Below, one piece after another: positions 28,501 through 35,678 of a stretch of 46,867 nt of DNA. The notes under the pieces were generated by a model. The model ran no database searches. It was given only the letters and a program-made list of their open reading frames with translations, and had not been told where the DNA came from. Positions within the stretch are counted from its first letter, which is position 1. Every line of letters starts with the position of its first letter. The DNA is taken from positions 26,039 to 72,905 of the forward strand of contig LBVJ01000011.1 of the NCBI GenBank assembly GCA_000993025.1, given 5' to 3'. A program made the position numbers and the translations under genes. Source of the stretch: Candidatus Woesebacteria bacterium GW2011_GWA1_38_8. GTDB taxonomy: Bacteria; Patescibacteriota; Microgenomatia; UBA8517.

Positions 28501-29293
28501 AGTCACTTGCTTCATAAATAGTGAGTTGTTCATATTCCTCTTCCGATAAAACTGAAAGCGTGTCCAAATTTTTTATAAGACTTATCATCCCCTCAAACAA
28601 TTCTTTTGTACTTTGCAGTGAATTTTTTTCCTCCTTTGCCAAAGCCGCTTCTTTTTTACGAAACTCAAGGTCTATCTCGGATGTAGCAAGAGATACCTGT
28701 TCCTTGTTTTTGATCTTTTTTTCCGTTTTCTCTTTTTCTTCGTTTAGTTTGACCTTGATCTGGTCTCTCCTTTCTTCAAAGGAGTCTTTAAGTTCCTGTT
28801 CTCTTACTGCCCAAGCTTTTTCCACCCCTTTTATCGCCTCTTCTTTCTTCTTATCCTCAACACTCAAAACCAAATATCTGGCAAAATAGACCACCTGCTC
28901 AATTGCTCTTGGAGCAACGTCTAATACAAGAGAAAGTCTCGATGGGGCACCCTTAAAAAACCAGACATGGGCAACAGGAGATGCAAGGCTTATATGACCC
29001 ATTCTTTCACGCCTTACTCTGGATTGTGTAACTTCTACACCACACTTATCGCAAACTACTCCTTTATATCTGATCCTTTTATACTTCCCGCAATAACATT
29101 CCCAATCTTTTGTGGGTCCAAAAATTCTTTCGTCAAAAAGTCCATCCTTTTCCGGCTTAAGTGTTCTGTAGTTGATCGTTTCCGGTTTCGTAACCTCACC
29201 ACGCGACCAACGCCTGATGTCTTCAGACGAAGCAAGTTTAATGATCAGTGATTTGAAATCACTTAAATTTTTCAGATCGTTTAAAAGGTCCAT
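25583..29293 (-). CDS. rpoC: RNA polymerase beta' subunit
   Basis: NADFDGDQMAVHVPLS; CYCGKYKRIRYKGVVCDKCGVEV; coiled-coil insertion. Confidence 0.98.
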   Translation of the reverse strand: MDLLNDLKNLSDFKSLIIKLASSEDIRRWSRGEVTKPETINYRTLKPEKDGLFDERIFGPTKDWECYCGKYKRIRYKGVVCDKCGVEVTQSRVRRERMGHISLASPVAHVWFFKGAPSRLSLVLDVAPRAIEQVVYFARYLVLSVEDKKKEEAIKGVEKAWAVREQELKDSFEERRDQIKVKLNEEKEKTEKKIKNKEQVSLATSEIDLEFRKKEAALAKEEKNSLQSTKELFEGMISLIKNLDTLSVLSEEEYEQLTIYEASDFFEAKMGADAILTALSKINIEELTMNLRRELTEVKNTTTPRYVKIAKRLKTIDGMRRAKVDPTSMIVKVLPVLPPDLRPMVQLSGGRFATSDLNDLYRRVINRNNRLKHLINLGAPEIILRNEKRMLQESVDSLIDASQRKATRRGRGRQPLRSLSDMLKGKQGRFRQNLLGKRVDYSGRSVIVVGPDLKLNQCGIPKEMALEMFKPFVLKEMILRGIAPNVKSAKNLLEKRPPEVFDILEEITKKHPVILNRAPTLHKLSIQAFYPILIEGNAIRLHPAICSGFNADFDGDQMAVHVPLSKRALEEAESLMLPQNNLLRPADGSPISTPASKEMALGVYFLTSLDPNRSIYSTIFADKTEAITAYQAGKFDLRQLINVRINGEILETTAGRILFNEVLPFENEYINEPVTSTLIKRIFARTYATKDTSVVVEMIDAVKDLGFFGGTVSGFSFGIFDARVHPDKQKIISEADGRIAEHDANYAQGLITLEEKRNLNQKVWIETTEDLTDKTWDLLDSDNPIKMVIDAKVGRTSRDQVKQLAAIRGLVVDPLGKIVEMPIKSNFREGLSIFEYLTSSRGSRKGLTDTALKTADAGYLTRRLVDVSHDCIIRVEDCNTKEGLLVKRSDRPKAFTFRLMGRVLAKDILDSKGKVIISRDVMMGESEIEIVEKNEISEVVVRSPLTCIEKYGICAKCYGRDLSKKDQIKIGVPVGVIAAQSIGEPGTQLTLRTKHSGGVVGVDVTQGLPRVEELFEARTPKAFSPLSEISGKVTLGEIEEGWKVTVTSSSRPKEVREYIVPKTIKLAVEDKQVIGAGDPLAIGYLDLKEVLLIRGLKAVQEYLVNELQFVYESQGINIHDKHFEIIVKKMSDEVKLVTSGDSPLIPGEIIEKTLFEEDNERVLASGGEPSTAQQVLLGITRRALYTQSWLSAASFEQTIDVLTNASLSGSEDKLLGLKENVIIGRLIPVTPERLAL

Positions 29294-29302
29294 AATTATA
29301 TT

Positions 29303-32300
29303 TTACTTAATTTCAACTTTTTCTTCTTCCTGAACGGAATCTTCAACTTTAACGGCTTCTTCGACTTCCATTGGTCCGGAAGGATTTAAGAGTTCATCTG
29401 TAGCGACAACCTGAGCCCCCGCTGCTGCCGCAAGCTCTACTCCTTCCGGAGTAGAAACTACATTTTCCTCATCAACATACGTTCCACCAACCGTTTCGAT
29501 AGAAAGACCTAAGGAATTAAGCTCTCTAACTAAAACCTTAAAGCTTTCAGGGACTGTTGCTTCCGGAATATCAGTACCTTTAACTATAGCTTCAAAGGCA
29601 CGCGCCCTGCCTGAAATATCATCCGATTTTATCGTTAACATTTCTTGTAGTACATAGGCTGCCTGATGCGCTTCCAATCCCCAAACTTCCATCTCCCCGA
29701 GCCTTTGTCCACCCATCTGTGCCTTTCCACCCAACGGTTGCTGGGTAACTAAAGAATAAGGTCCCGTTGAACGCGCGTGGGTCTTGTCTTCAACCATGTG
29801 GGTAAGCTTCAATATATAAGCTATACCGACAACGGTTTCGTCCTTAAAACTATCTCCCGTTCTGCCATCGACAAGCCTAATTTTACCTGTCAACGGCAAT
29901 CCCGCTTTTTTAAGTTCATCGGAAATGTCTTTTTCTCCAATTTTGTCAAAAACAGGAAGCGCCACCTTTACTCCGAGCTTATTAAGCGCCCACCCCAAAT
30001 GACATTCAAGCAGTTGCCCCAAATTCATCCTGGCAAGAACCGATAGCGGTGAGATTATAATATCAACGGGTGTTCCGTCTGGAAGATAAGGCATATCGGA
30101 AGTAGGAAATATTTTTGCAATTACTCCTTTGTTGCCGTGTCTTCCGGCAACCTTATCTCCAACAGTGATTTTTCTCATTTGAGCAACTTTTACCAGAACT
30201 TTTTTTATAACTCCCGGACCCAACTCATCGCCAGTATCCCTATCCAAAATATTAACACCAATAACGATCCCCTTTTCACCATGGGGTACTCTCAGAGAAG
30301 TGTCTCTGACCTCTCTTGCCTTCTCTCCGAAAATTGCTCTTAATAGTCTCTCTTCCGAAGTCAGTTCTGTCTCACCCTTAGGGGCAATCTTACCAACAAG
30401 AATGTCGCTTGGGCCTACTTCAGCTCCAACAACAACTATTCCGTCATCTGCCAAATTAGCAAGGTCTCCTTCGGACACATTCGGGATATCCCTGGTAATT
30501 TCTTCCGGACCCAATTTTGTATCGACAACATCACACTCGTATTCTTCGACATGAATAGATGTTAATAGATCCTCTTTTACAAGTTTATCCGATATAAGTA
30601 TTGCGTCTTCAAAACCATATCCTTCAAGGGTCATATAAGCAATTACCAAATTTCGCCCAAGCCCAAGTTCTCCAAACTCGGTTGATGGACCGTCTGCAAG
30701 GCAATCACCCACTGACACTTTATCACCGGGTTTTACTCTTACCGTTTGGTTATAACAAGTAGAATGGGATGTTCTCTTGAATTTCGATACATAATAAATC
30801 TCTTTTCCGCCATTATCTGTAAGCTCAACCTCTTCCGCAACGTCCGACAAGTCCGCTTTTTTGTCCAGTTTGACGATGATCTTTTCTGAGTCGGCAAATT
30901 CAACTTTGCCGGAATGAATGGCATAAATGCTTCTTCTCATACCCTTCACTATCTCCCTCTCCATTCCAGTTCCAACAAGGGGTGACTCAGGATTTACCAG
31001 CGGAACTGCCTGACACTGCATGTTGCTTCCCATCAACGCTCTGTTTCCTTCATCGTGCGCCAAAAAGGGGATTAGGGAAGCGGAAGTACCCACAACCTGT
31101 CGTGGAGTCAAATCAATAAAATCTACCAAGGATGTCAACCCCTCGGATGCTACCCCGTTATAGCGGAAAGGGACACGACTACTAACTAAGTATTTATTTT
31201 CATCAATTTCTACTCCTGCATGAGTAATGTGATATTTCTCCTCATCATCGGCAGTCATATATACTATATCGTCCGTTACTTTTACTTTTATTTTGTTTCC
31301 CTTCTTTTCTTTTTCCAACTTTCTATACGGAGTTTCGATAAATCCATATTCGTTGACCTTTGCGTATAGAGAAAGATATGAAACAAGACCGATGTTTGGA
31401 CCTTCCGGTGTCCTCACCGGATCAATTCTTCCATATTGGGAGGAATTAACGTCTCTTATTGAGAACGATGCCCTTTCCCTGTTTATTCCTCCAAGCCCCA
31501 GAACCGAAACTCTACGCAAATTATCAAGTTCAGAGAGAGTGTTTGTATCATCAAGTATCGTAGACAGCTGATTGGATCTGAAAAATTCATTTAATGATGC
31601 GATCAAGGGTCTTGCGTTTATTAAAGTTGATGGAACAGGTCTATCGTCGGGTGATATCAAACTCATTTTTTCTTTAACCGATCTTTCAAGTCTCAGTAGG
31701 CCAATTCTGAAAGCGTTTACCGCGACAAGTTCACCCACTCTTCTCAATCTTCTGTTGGCCAAATGGTCGATATCGTCAACTTTTCCGACACCATTCTGGA
31801 GACCGATAAGGTATTTTACTGCGCCCACGATATCTTGTTTTGTATTCAGCCCAAGTCTTTTGTTTATCTTATAACGTCCAACGCTCCCAAGATCATATCT
31901 TTTAGGATCAAGAAAAAGTGAACGGAAAAGATTCTCAGCATTTTCCAGAAGAACGGGCTCACCCGGTCGGAGTTTTCTATAAATTTCGAGGTATGCTTCC
32001 TCTCTTGTCTTTGAGGAGTCTTTTGCAAGTGTAGAAGTAATATATTTATGATTATCTCCAAGATCAACATCCTTAAACGTGTTTAGTATCTCTTCGTCCG
32101 AGGACAATCCCATCGCTCTTAAGAAAGCCGTCCCAACAACCTTTCTTCTTCTGTCTATTCTTGCCGCAATAACATCATTTTTTGAAACTTCGAATTCAAG
32201 CCAAGATCCCCTCAGGGGTCTTACTTCTGACATATAGAGCATCCTTCCTGAAGATATGTCTAGATTTCCGGAAAAATAAACTCCGGGGCTTCTGACGATC

Positions 32301-32692
32301 TGATTGATCACGGCTCTTTCGATACCATTAACCACAAATGTCCCTCTTGCAGTCATTTGCGGAAGATCTCCAAGAAACACATCCTGAGTTACTTCTTTTC
32401 CCGTTCTTTTGTTAATGAGGGTTGCAGTAATTTTTAATGGAGCGGAATAGGATATTCCTTTCTCCTGACAAATCCTTGGTGAGAATTTGGATGGTCCCAA
32501 ACTGGGATTACCCAAAACGATCCTCCAATTTTTTCCGGTAAAATCATCTATTGGAGAAATATCTGTCAACTCTTGAGTTATACCTTCTTTCAAAAACTTA
32601 TCCCAGGATTCCCTTTGTACGAATGTCAGATCAAGTTTTGGAAGATATCTTTCATCCCGCCCGAAATTTTTACGGATATTTTTAGCCGTCAT
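29303..32692 (-). CDS. rpoB: RNA polymerase beta subunit
   Basis: GRIDPVRTPEGPNIGLV, GDKVAGRHGNKGVIAKI, GGKAQMGGQRLGEMEVWGLEAHQAAYVLQEMLTIKSDD. Confidence 0.98.
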   Translation of the reverse strand: MTAKNIRKNFGRDERYLPKLDLTFVQRESWDKFLKEGITQELTDISPIDDFTGKNWRIVLGNPSLGPSKFSPRICQEKGISYSAPLKITATLINKRTGKEVTQDVFLGDLPQMTARGTFVVNGIERAVINQIVRSPGVYFSGNLDISSGRMLYMSEVRPLRGSWLEFEVSKNDVIAARIDRRRKVVGTAFLRAMGLSSDEEILNTFKDVDLGDNHKYITSTLAKDSSKTREEAYLEIYRKLRPGEPVLLENAENLFRSLFLDPKRYDLGSVGRYKINKRLGLNTKQDIVGAVKYLIGLQNGVGKVDDIDHLANRRLRRVGELVAVNAFRIGLLRLERSVKEKMSLISPDDRPVPSTLINARPLIASLNEFFRSNQLSTILDDTNTLSELDNLRRVSVLGLGGINRERASFSIRDVNSSQYGRIDPVRTPEGPNIGLVSYLSLYAKVNEYGFIETPYRKLEKEKKGNKIKVKVTDDIVYMTADDEEKYHITHAGVEIDENKYLVSSRVPFRYNGVASEGLTSLVDFIDLTPRQVVGTSASLIPFLAHDEGNRALMGSNMQCQAVPLVNPESPLVGTGMEREIVKGMRRSIYAIHSGKVEFADSEKIIVKLDKKADLSDVAEEVELTDNGGKEIYYVSKFKRTSHSTCYNQTVRVKPGDKVSVGDCLADGPSTEFGELGLGRNLVIAYMTLEGYGFEDAILISDKLVKEDLLTSIHVEEYECDVVDTKLGPEEITRDIPNVSEGDLANLADDGIVVVGAEVGPSDILVGKIAPKGETELTSEERLLRAIFGEKAREVRDTSLRVPHGEKGIVIGVNILDRDTGDELGPGVIKKVLVKVAQMRKITVGDKVAGRHGNKGVIAKIFPTSDMPYLPDGTPVDIIISPLSVLARMNLGQLLECHLGWALNKLGVKVALPVFDKIGEKDISDELKKAGLPLTGKIRLVDGRTGDSFKDETVVGIAYILKLTHMVEDKTHARSTGPYSLVTQQPLGGKAQMGGQRLGEMEVWGLEAHQAAYVLQEMLTIKSDDISGRARAFEAIVKGTDIPEATVPESFKVLVRELNSLGLSIETVGGTYVDEENVVSTPEGVELAAAAGAQVVATDELLNPSGPMEVEEAVKVEDSVQEEEKVEIK

Positions 32693-32754
32693 TTGATAGC
32701 GTTTCTATAGATATTTGAGTTTTTTACCCATAAACCCCCGTAAATATATTTCGG

Positions 32755-32785
32755 GACAAAAATGCAAGCGTACATATTTGTACGC
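32755..32785 (-). terminator. Hairpin plus T-rich tract in rpoB leader (attenuator candidate)
   Basis: Minus strand GCGTACAAATATGTACGCTTGCATTTTTGTC: 6-bp stem. Confidence 0.5.
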
Positions 32786-32795
32786 CTAGTACGGG

Positions 32796-32824
32796 TTTTT
32801 ATCACAACCGAAATAGCCTGTCAA
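32796..32824 (-). promoter_or_regulatory. Putative sigma70 promoter TTGACA-N17-TAAAAA for rpoB
   Basis: -35 32819-32824; weak -10 32796-32801. Confidence 0.5.
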
Positions 32825-32855
32825 TAAGGAAAAATGCGAAAAACTATAAATTTCG

Positions 32856-33860
32856 TTACTTTCCCAAATACTTTCTCACATTTGAAGCATGTTCGGCGGA
32901 GGATTTGGCATAGTGAATCACGCCATCGGACGAGTGAATATAGAACCAATAGTCCGAATCTATTGGATTCGCAGCTGCCTGAAGTGAGCGCAAACCGGGA
33001 TTGCTGATCGGAGCGACCGGCAGATTCTTATACCTGTAGGTGTTATAGGGCGAATCAATATCCAAATCATCAAGTGTCAATATCGGCCACCAATTATTGG
33101 GCTGTTGGCTGTTGGACTGTTGACTGGCAATCGCGTATTGGACGGTTGCATCAACCTGAAGCGGCCAATCATTTTCAATTCTTTTCCAAAGTATTCCGGC
33201 AACAACAGGCTTTTCATCCGCAGTTTTGGTTTCGCGCTCCAAAATCGAAGCCATTATTACAACATCTTTTTTTGAAAACTTTCCTTTTAAAAGAGGGGTA
33301 ACTGCGCTATCAAATTTGTCGTCAAATGTTGAGGCTAATTTATTAAAAACAAATTCCGCCGGCACTTCTCTGGGAAACAGATATGTATCGGGGAATAAAT
33401 ATCCTTCGGAATCTTTTGCCAAGGTTAAAAATTGTGTTCTGAATACCTCCGCCTTCTCTTTATCCATTTCAAGCGCAATGATCACTTTTTCCACAACCTC
33501 CTCTTTCCGCAAACCTTCAGGAATCGTCGCCCAGAGCTCTTTTGTACCTTTACCCATAATTCTTACGATTTCGGAAACACTCATTGAAGGAGAAAGTTCA
33601 AATTCCCCCGCATTGATATTTTTGCTTCTATCCAGAAATTGAACATATATCTTAAAGGCCAGTTTATTTTTTATAAGTCCTTCATTATAAAGAAGTGTTC
33701 CTATCTCCGAAGCCGATTTTCCTCTGGGAGCAGTAAAACTTATATTTACACCGGAATCAGAAACCGCAGAGGTTTCTTTTTTAAACCAGTAGAAAAAGTA
33801 AGAGATCGAGGCGATCACAATAACCAAAAAAGCAACAAACGGAAAATATATCTTCTTCAC
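32856..33860 (-). CDS. mltG: Endolytic transglycosylase MltG (YceG-like)
   Basis: N-terminal TM; EGLRKEEV, SILERETKTADEKPVVAGILWKRIENDWPLQVDATVQYA, PYNTYRYKNLPVAPISNPGLRSLQAAANP. Confidence 0.95.
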   Translation of the reverse strand: MKKIYFPFVAFLVIVIASISYFFYWFKKETSAVSDSGVNISFTAPRGKSASEIGTLLYNEGLIKNKLAFKIYVQFLDRSKNINAGEFELSPSMSVSEIVRIMGKGTKELWATIPEGLRKEEVVEKVIIALEMDKEKAEVFRTQFLTLAKDSEGYLFPDTYLFPREVPAEFVFNKLASTFDDKFDSAVTPLLKGKFSKKDVVIMASILERETKTADEKPVVAGILWKRIENDWPLQVDATVQYAIASQQSNSQQPNNWWPILTLDDLDIDSPYNTYRYKNLPVAPISNPGLRSLQAAANPIDSDYWFYIHSSDGVIHYAKSSAEHASNVRKYLGK

Positions 33861-34008
33861 AAAACATAGTTTAGCAGAATTAGGAAATAGTAGTTAGTAG
33901 ATAGCAGATACGGCAAATATGAATAAAAACGAAGAGAGAAAATAGTCAGCTGAAACCAAAAAAAGGTTATGGAAAGTGGAGATTAGAAATTAGAATTTTG
34001 GAATTAGA

Positions 34009-34221
34009 CTAGACTTCTTCCAGAAGCGCACGGCGGTATTTCTTATCTTTTGAACCATAGATGAAGATCCTTCCGCAGGAACAGATTACTTTGTCGGAAT
34101 TGGCATCATGCTTTTCCTTTTTACCTTCGGTTAAGGGTTTTCCACAACCGACGCATCGGCCTTGCGACATAAGCCAAGCTTGGATCGGAGCGATAACATT
34201 CTTTAACATATTACTCTGCAA
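34009..34221 (-). CDS. Small zinc-ribbon hypothetical protein
   Basis: CVGCGKPL...VICSCGRIFIYGS. Confidence 0.65.
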   Translation of the reverse strand: MQSNMLKNVIAPIQAWLMSQGRCVGCGKPLTEGKKEKHDANSDKVICSCGRIFIYGSKDKKYRRALLEEV

Positions 34222-34318
34222 TCAGTATATCACAAAAATTTTTCCTTTTGTCAAAAGCAATTTTTAGATTCTTTATCCACAGATATTTTACATAGAAACA
34301 CCTGAAGTGTTTACTAAC

Positions 34319-34484
34319 ATGGTAAATTACGGCAACTTTTGCGAAATGACAGACGAAAGGTTGGGACCGTCAAGCAACAAGACAAGATATCCGAAAATGG
34401 ATTACCGAACACCCTGAAGGTGTGAATATTTTGCCGTCTGACTTTGGCGATGTAGCAAAAAACGAGGTTGATCTGATCTTGTAA
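34319..34484 (+). pseudogene. Possible frameshifted short ORF remnant
   Basis: ATG VNYGNFCEMTDER, then one frame away WDRQATRQDIRKWITEHPEGVNILPSDFGDVAKNEVDLIL*. Confidence 0.25.
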
Positions 34485-34638
34485 GCCAATTAAGAAGAAT
34501 AACCTCAGGTCTGAAAACGTTAGGGGTAGTAAGAATTGAAGGTACAACTGCTAGACCAATTTCTCCAATCAAACCCTAATAATTTTGCTCAAAATCTTAG
34601 GAGGGAATAGTCCGCTCCACCCGCTAAAGACACTGTCT

Positions 34639-35022
34639 TTAAAGGGTGTCAAGATAGCTTTGTAAAATTATTGCAGCGGAGTATGCATCTTCCATTTCTT
34701 TTCTTTTTTTCCTTTTTATACCCGCTCCAATTGATAATTCCTGCGCAGTTTGGGTAGAAAGCGACTCGTCCTGATAAATAACCGGAGTTTTTATTTTTTC
34801 TTCCAAAACCCTGCCAAACTCTTTTGATTCCCTTCCCATCTCCCCCTCCGAAATTCCAATAACAATTTTTTGAATTCCAAACTCAGAAATAATTTTTCCG
34901 AGTTTTTCTCTTAATATCCTAATATCCTCGTATCGTAATATCCTAAGTGGTTCTGCAATCACACCGTCGGAAACGGCAAGACCGATCTTTTTTCTTCCGT
35001 AATCAATTCCTAAATATTTCAT
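34639..35022 (-). CDS. ruvX: Putative pre-16S rRNA nuclease / Holliday junction resolvase-like (RuvX/YqgF)
   Basis: LGIDYGRKKIGLAVSDG, VIGISEGEMG, YQDESLSTQTAQE, DAYSAAIILQSYLD. Confidence 0.94.
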   Translation of the reverse strand: MKYLGIDYGRKKIGLAVSDGVIAEPLRILRYEDIRILREKLGKIISEFGIQKIVIGISEGEMGRESKEFGRVLEEKIKTPVIYQDESLSTQTAQELSIGAGIKRKKRKEMEDAYSAAIILQSYLDTL

Positions 35023-35027
35023 ATTAA

Positions 35028-35678
35028 CTAATCAACAATCGCCGCCTTTACCACCAGCCTTCTGGGTTTAAGGGGGTGTCCGGGAGGGACACATGTCACC
35101 AAACTCAAATATGAATCGTTTGACCTCTGATCCAAAATGTTAAGATTGTCCGGTTCCACTTCGAACATCTCAACAACTTTGTATTTATACTCTATATTCC
35201 CAACATTTACAAAGATCTCATCACCCAGCTCCAATTTTGGAATGGTTGAAAATATCGAAATATAATTCTTCGGATTATAAAACACAGGTAGGATCGAATG
35301 CCCAAAAATAACCGTGTTGCCAACTTGTCCCGGCCGTGCGGTACCCGGATATTGTATCAAGCTCCGGCTTAGATCTTCGCCCCCTTCATAAACTTCAGCA
35401 TCCTTTATTTTCAGTCCGGGAATGCTTAATAAATACACGTTTTCAGCATCTTTCTCTTTCTGATCAATATCATATTCCGAAGACCAGTTCCTTAAGCTTT
35501 TATAGTCTTTTAAGGAGGCGGTTAATATATTCTGTTTGACCTCGGCAGGGATAGGACTAACCAGCTTCGGAAAACGTCTCCGCGATGTATATTCGTACTC
35601 AACTATCGGATAGAGCGACAAAAAAATAAATAGAACGCCAAGCACTCCCAGAACCGGGGAAAATATTTTTGTATTCAT
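35028..35678 (-). CDS. Sortase family transpeptidase
   Basis: GNTVIFGHS (catalytic His), LSLVTCVPPGHPLKPRRLVV (TLxTC-like Cys and Arg), N-terminal TM. Confidence 0.9.
   Translation of the reverse strand: MNTKIFSPVLGVLGVLFIFLSLYPIVEYEYTSRRRFPKLVSPIPAEVKQNILTASLKDYKSLRNWSSEYDIDQKEKDAENVYLLSIPGLKIKDAEVYEGGEDLSRSLIQYPGTARPGQVGNTVIFGHSILPVFYNPKNYISIFSTIPKLELGDEIFVNVGNIEYKYKVVEMFEVEPDNLNILDQRSNDSYLSLVTCVPPGHPLKPRRLVVKAAIVD

Noticed and set aside
28400-28870. Coiled-coil insertion in RpoC
   Set aside because: Charged helical insertions at this RpoC position occur in several bacterial groups; not distinctive enough here.
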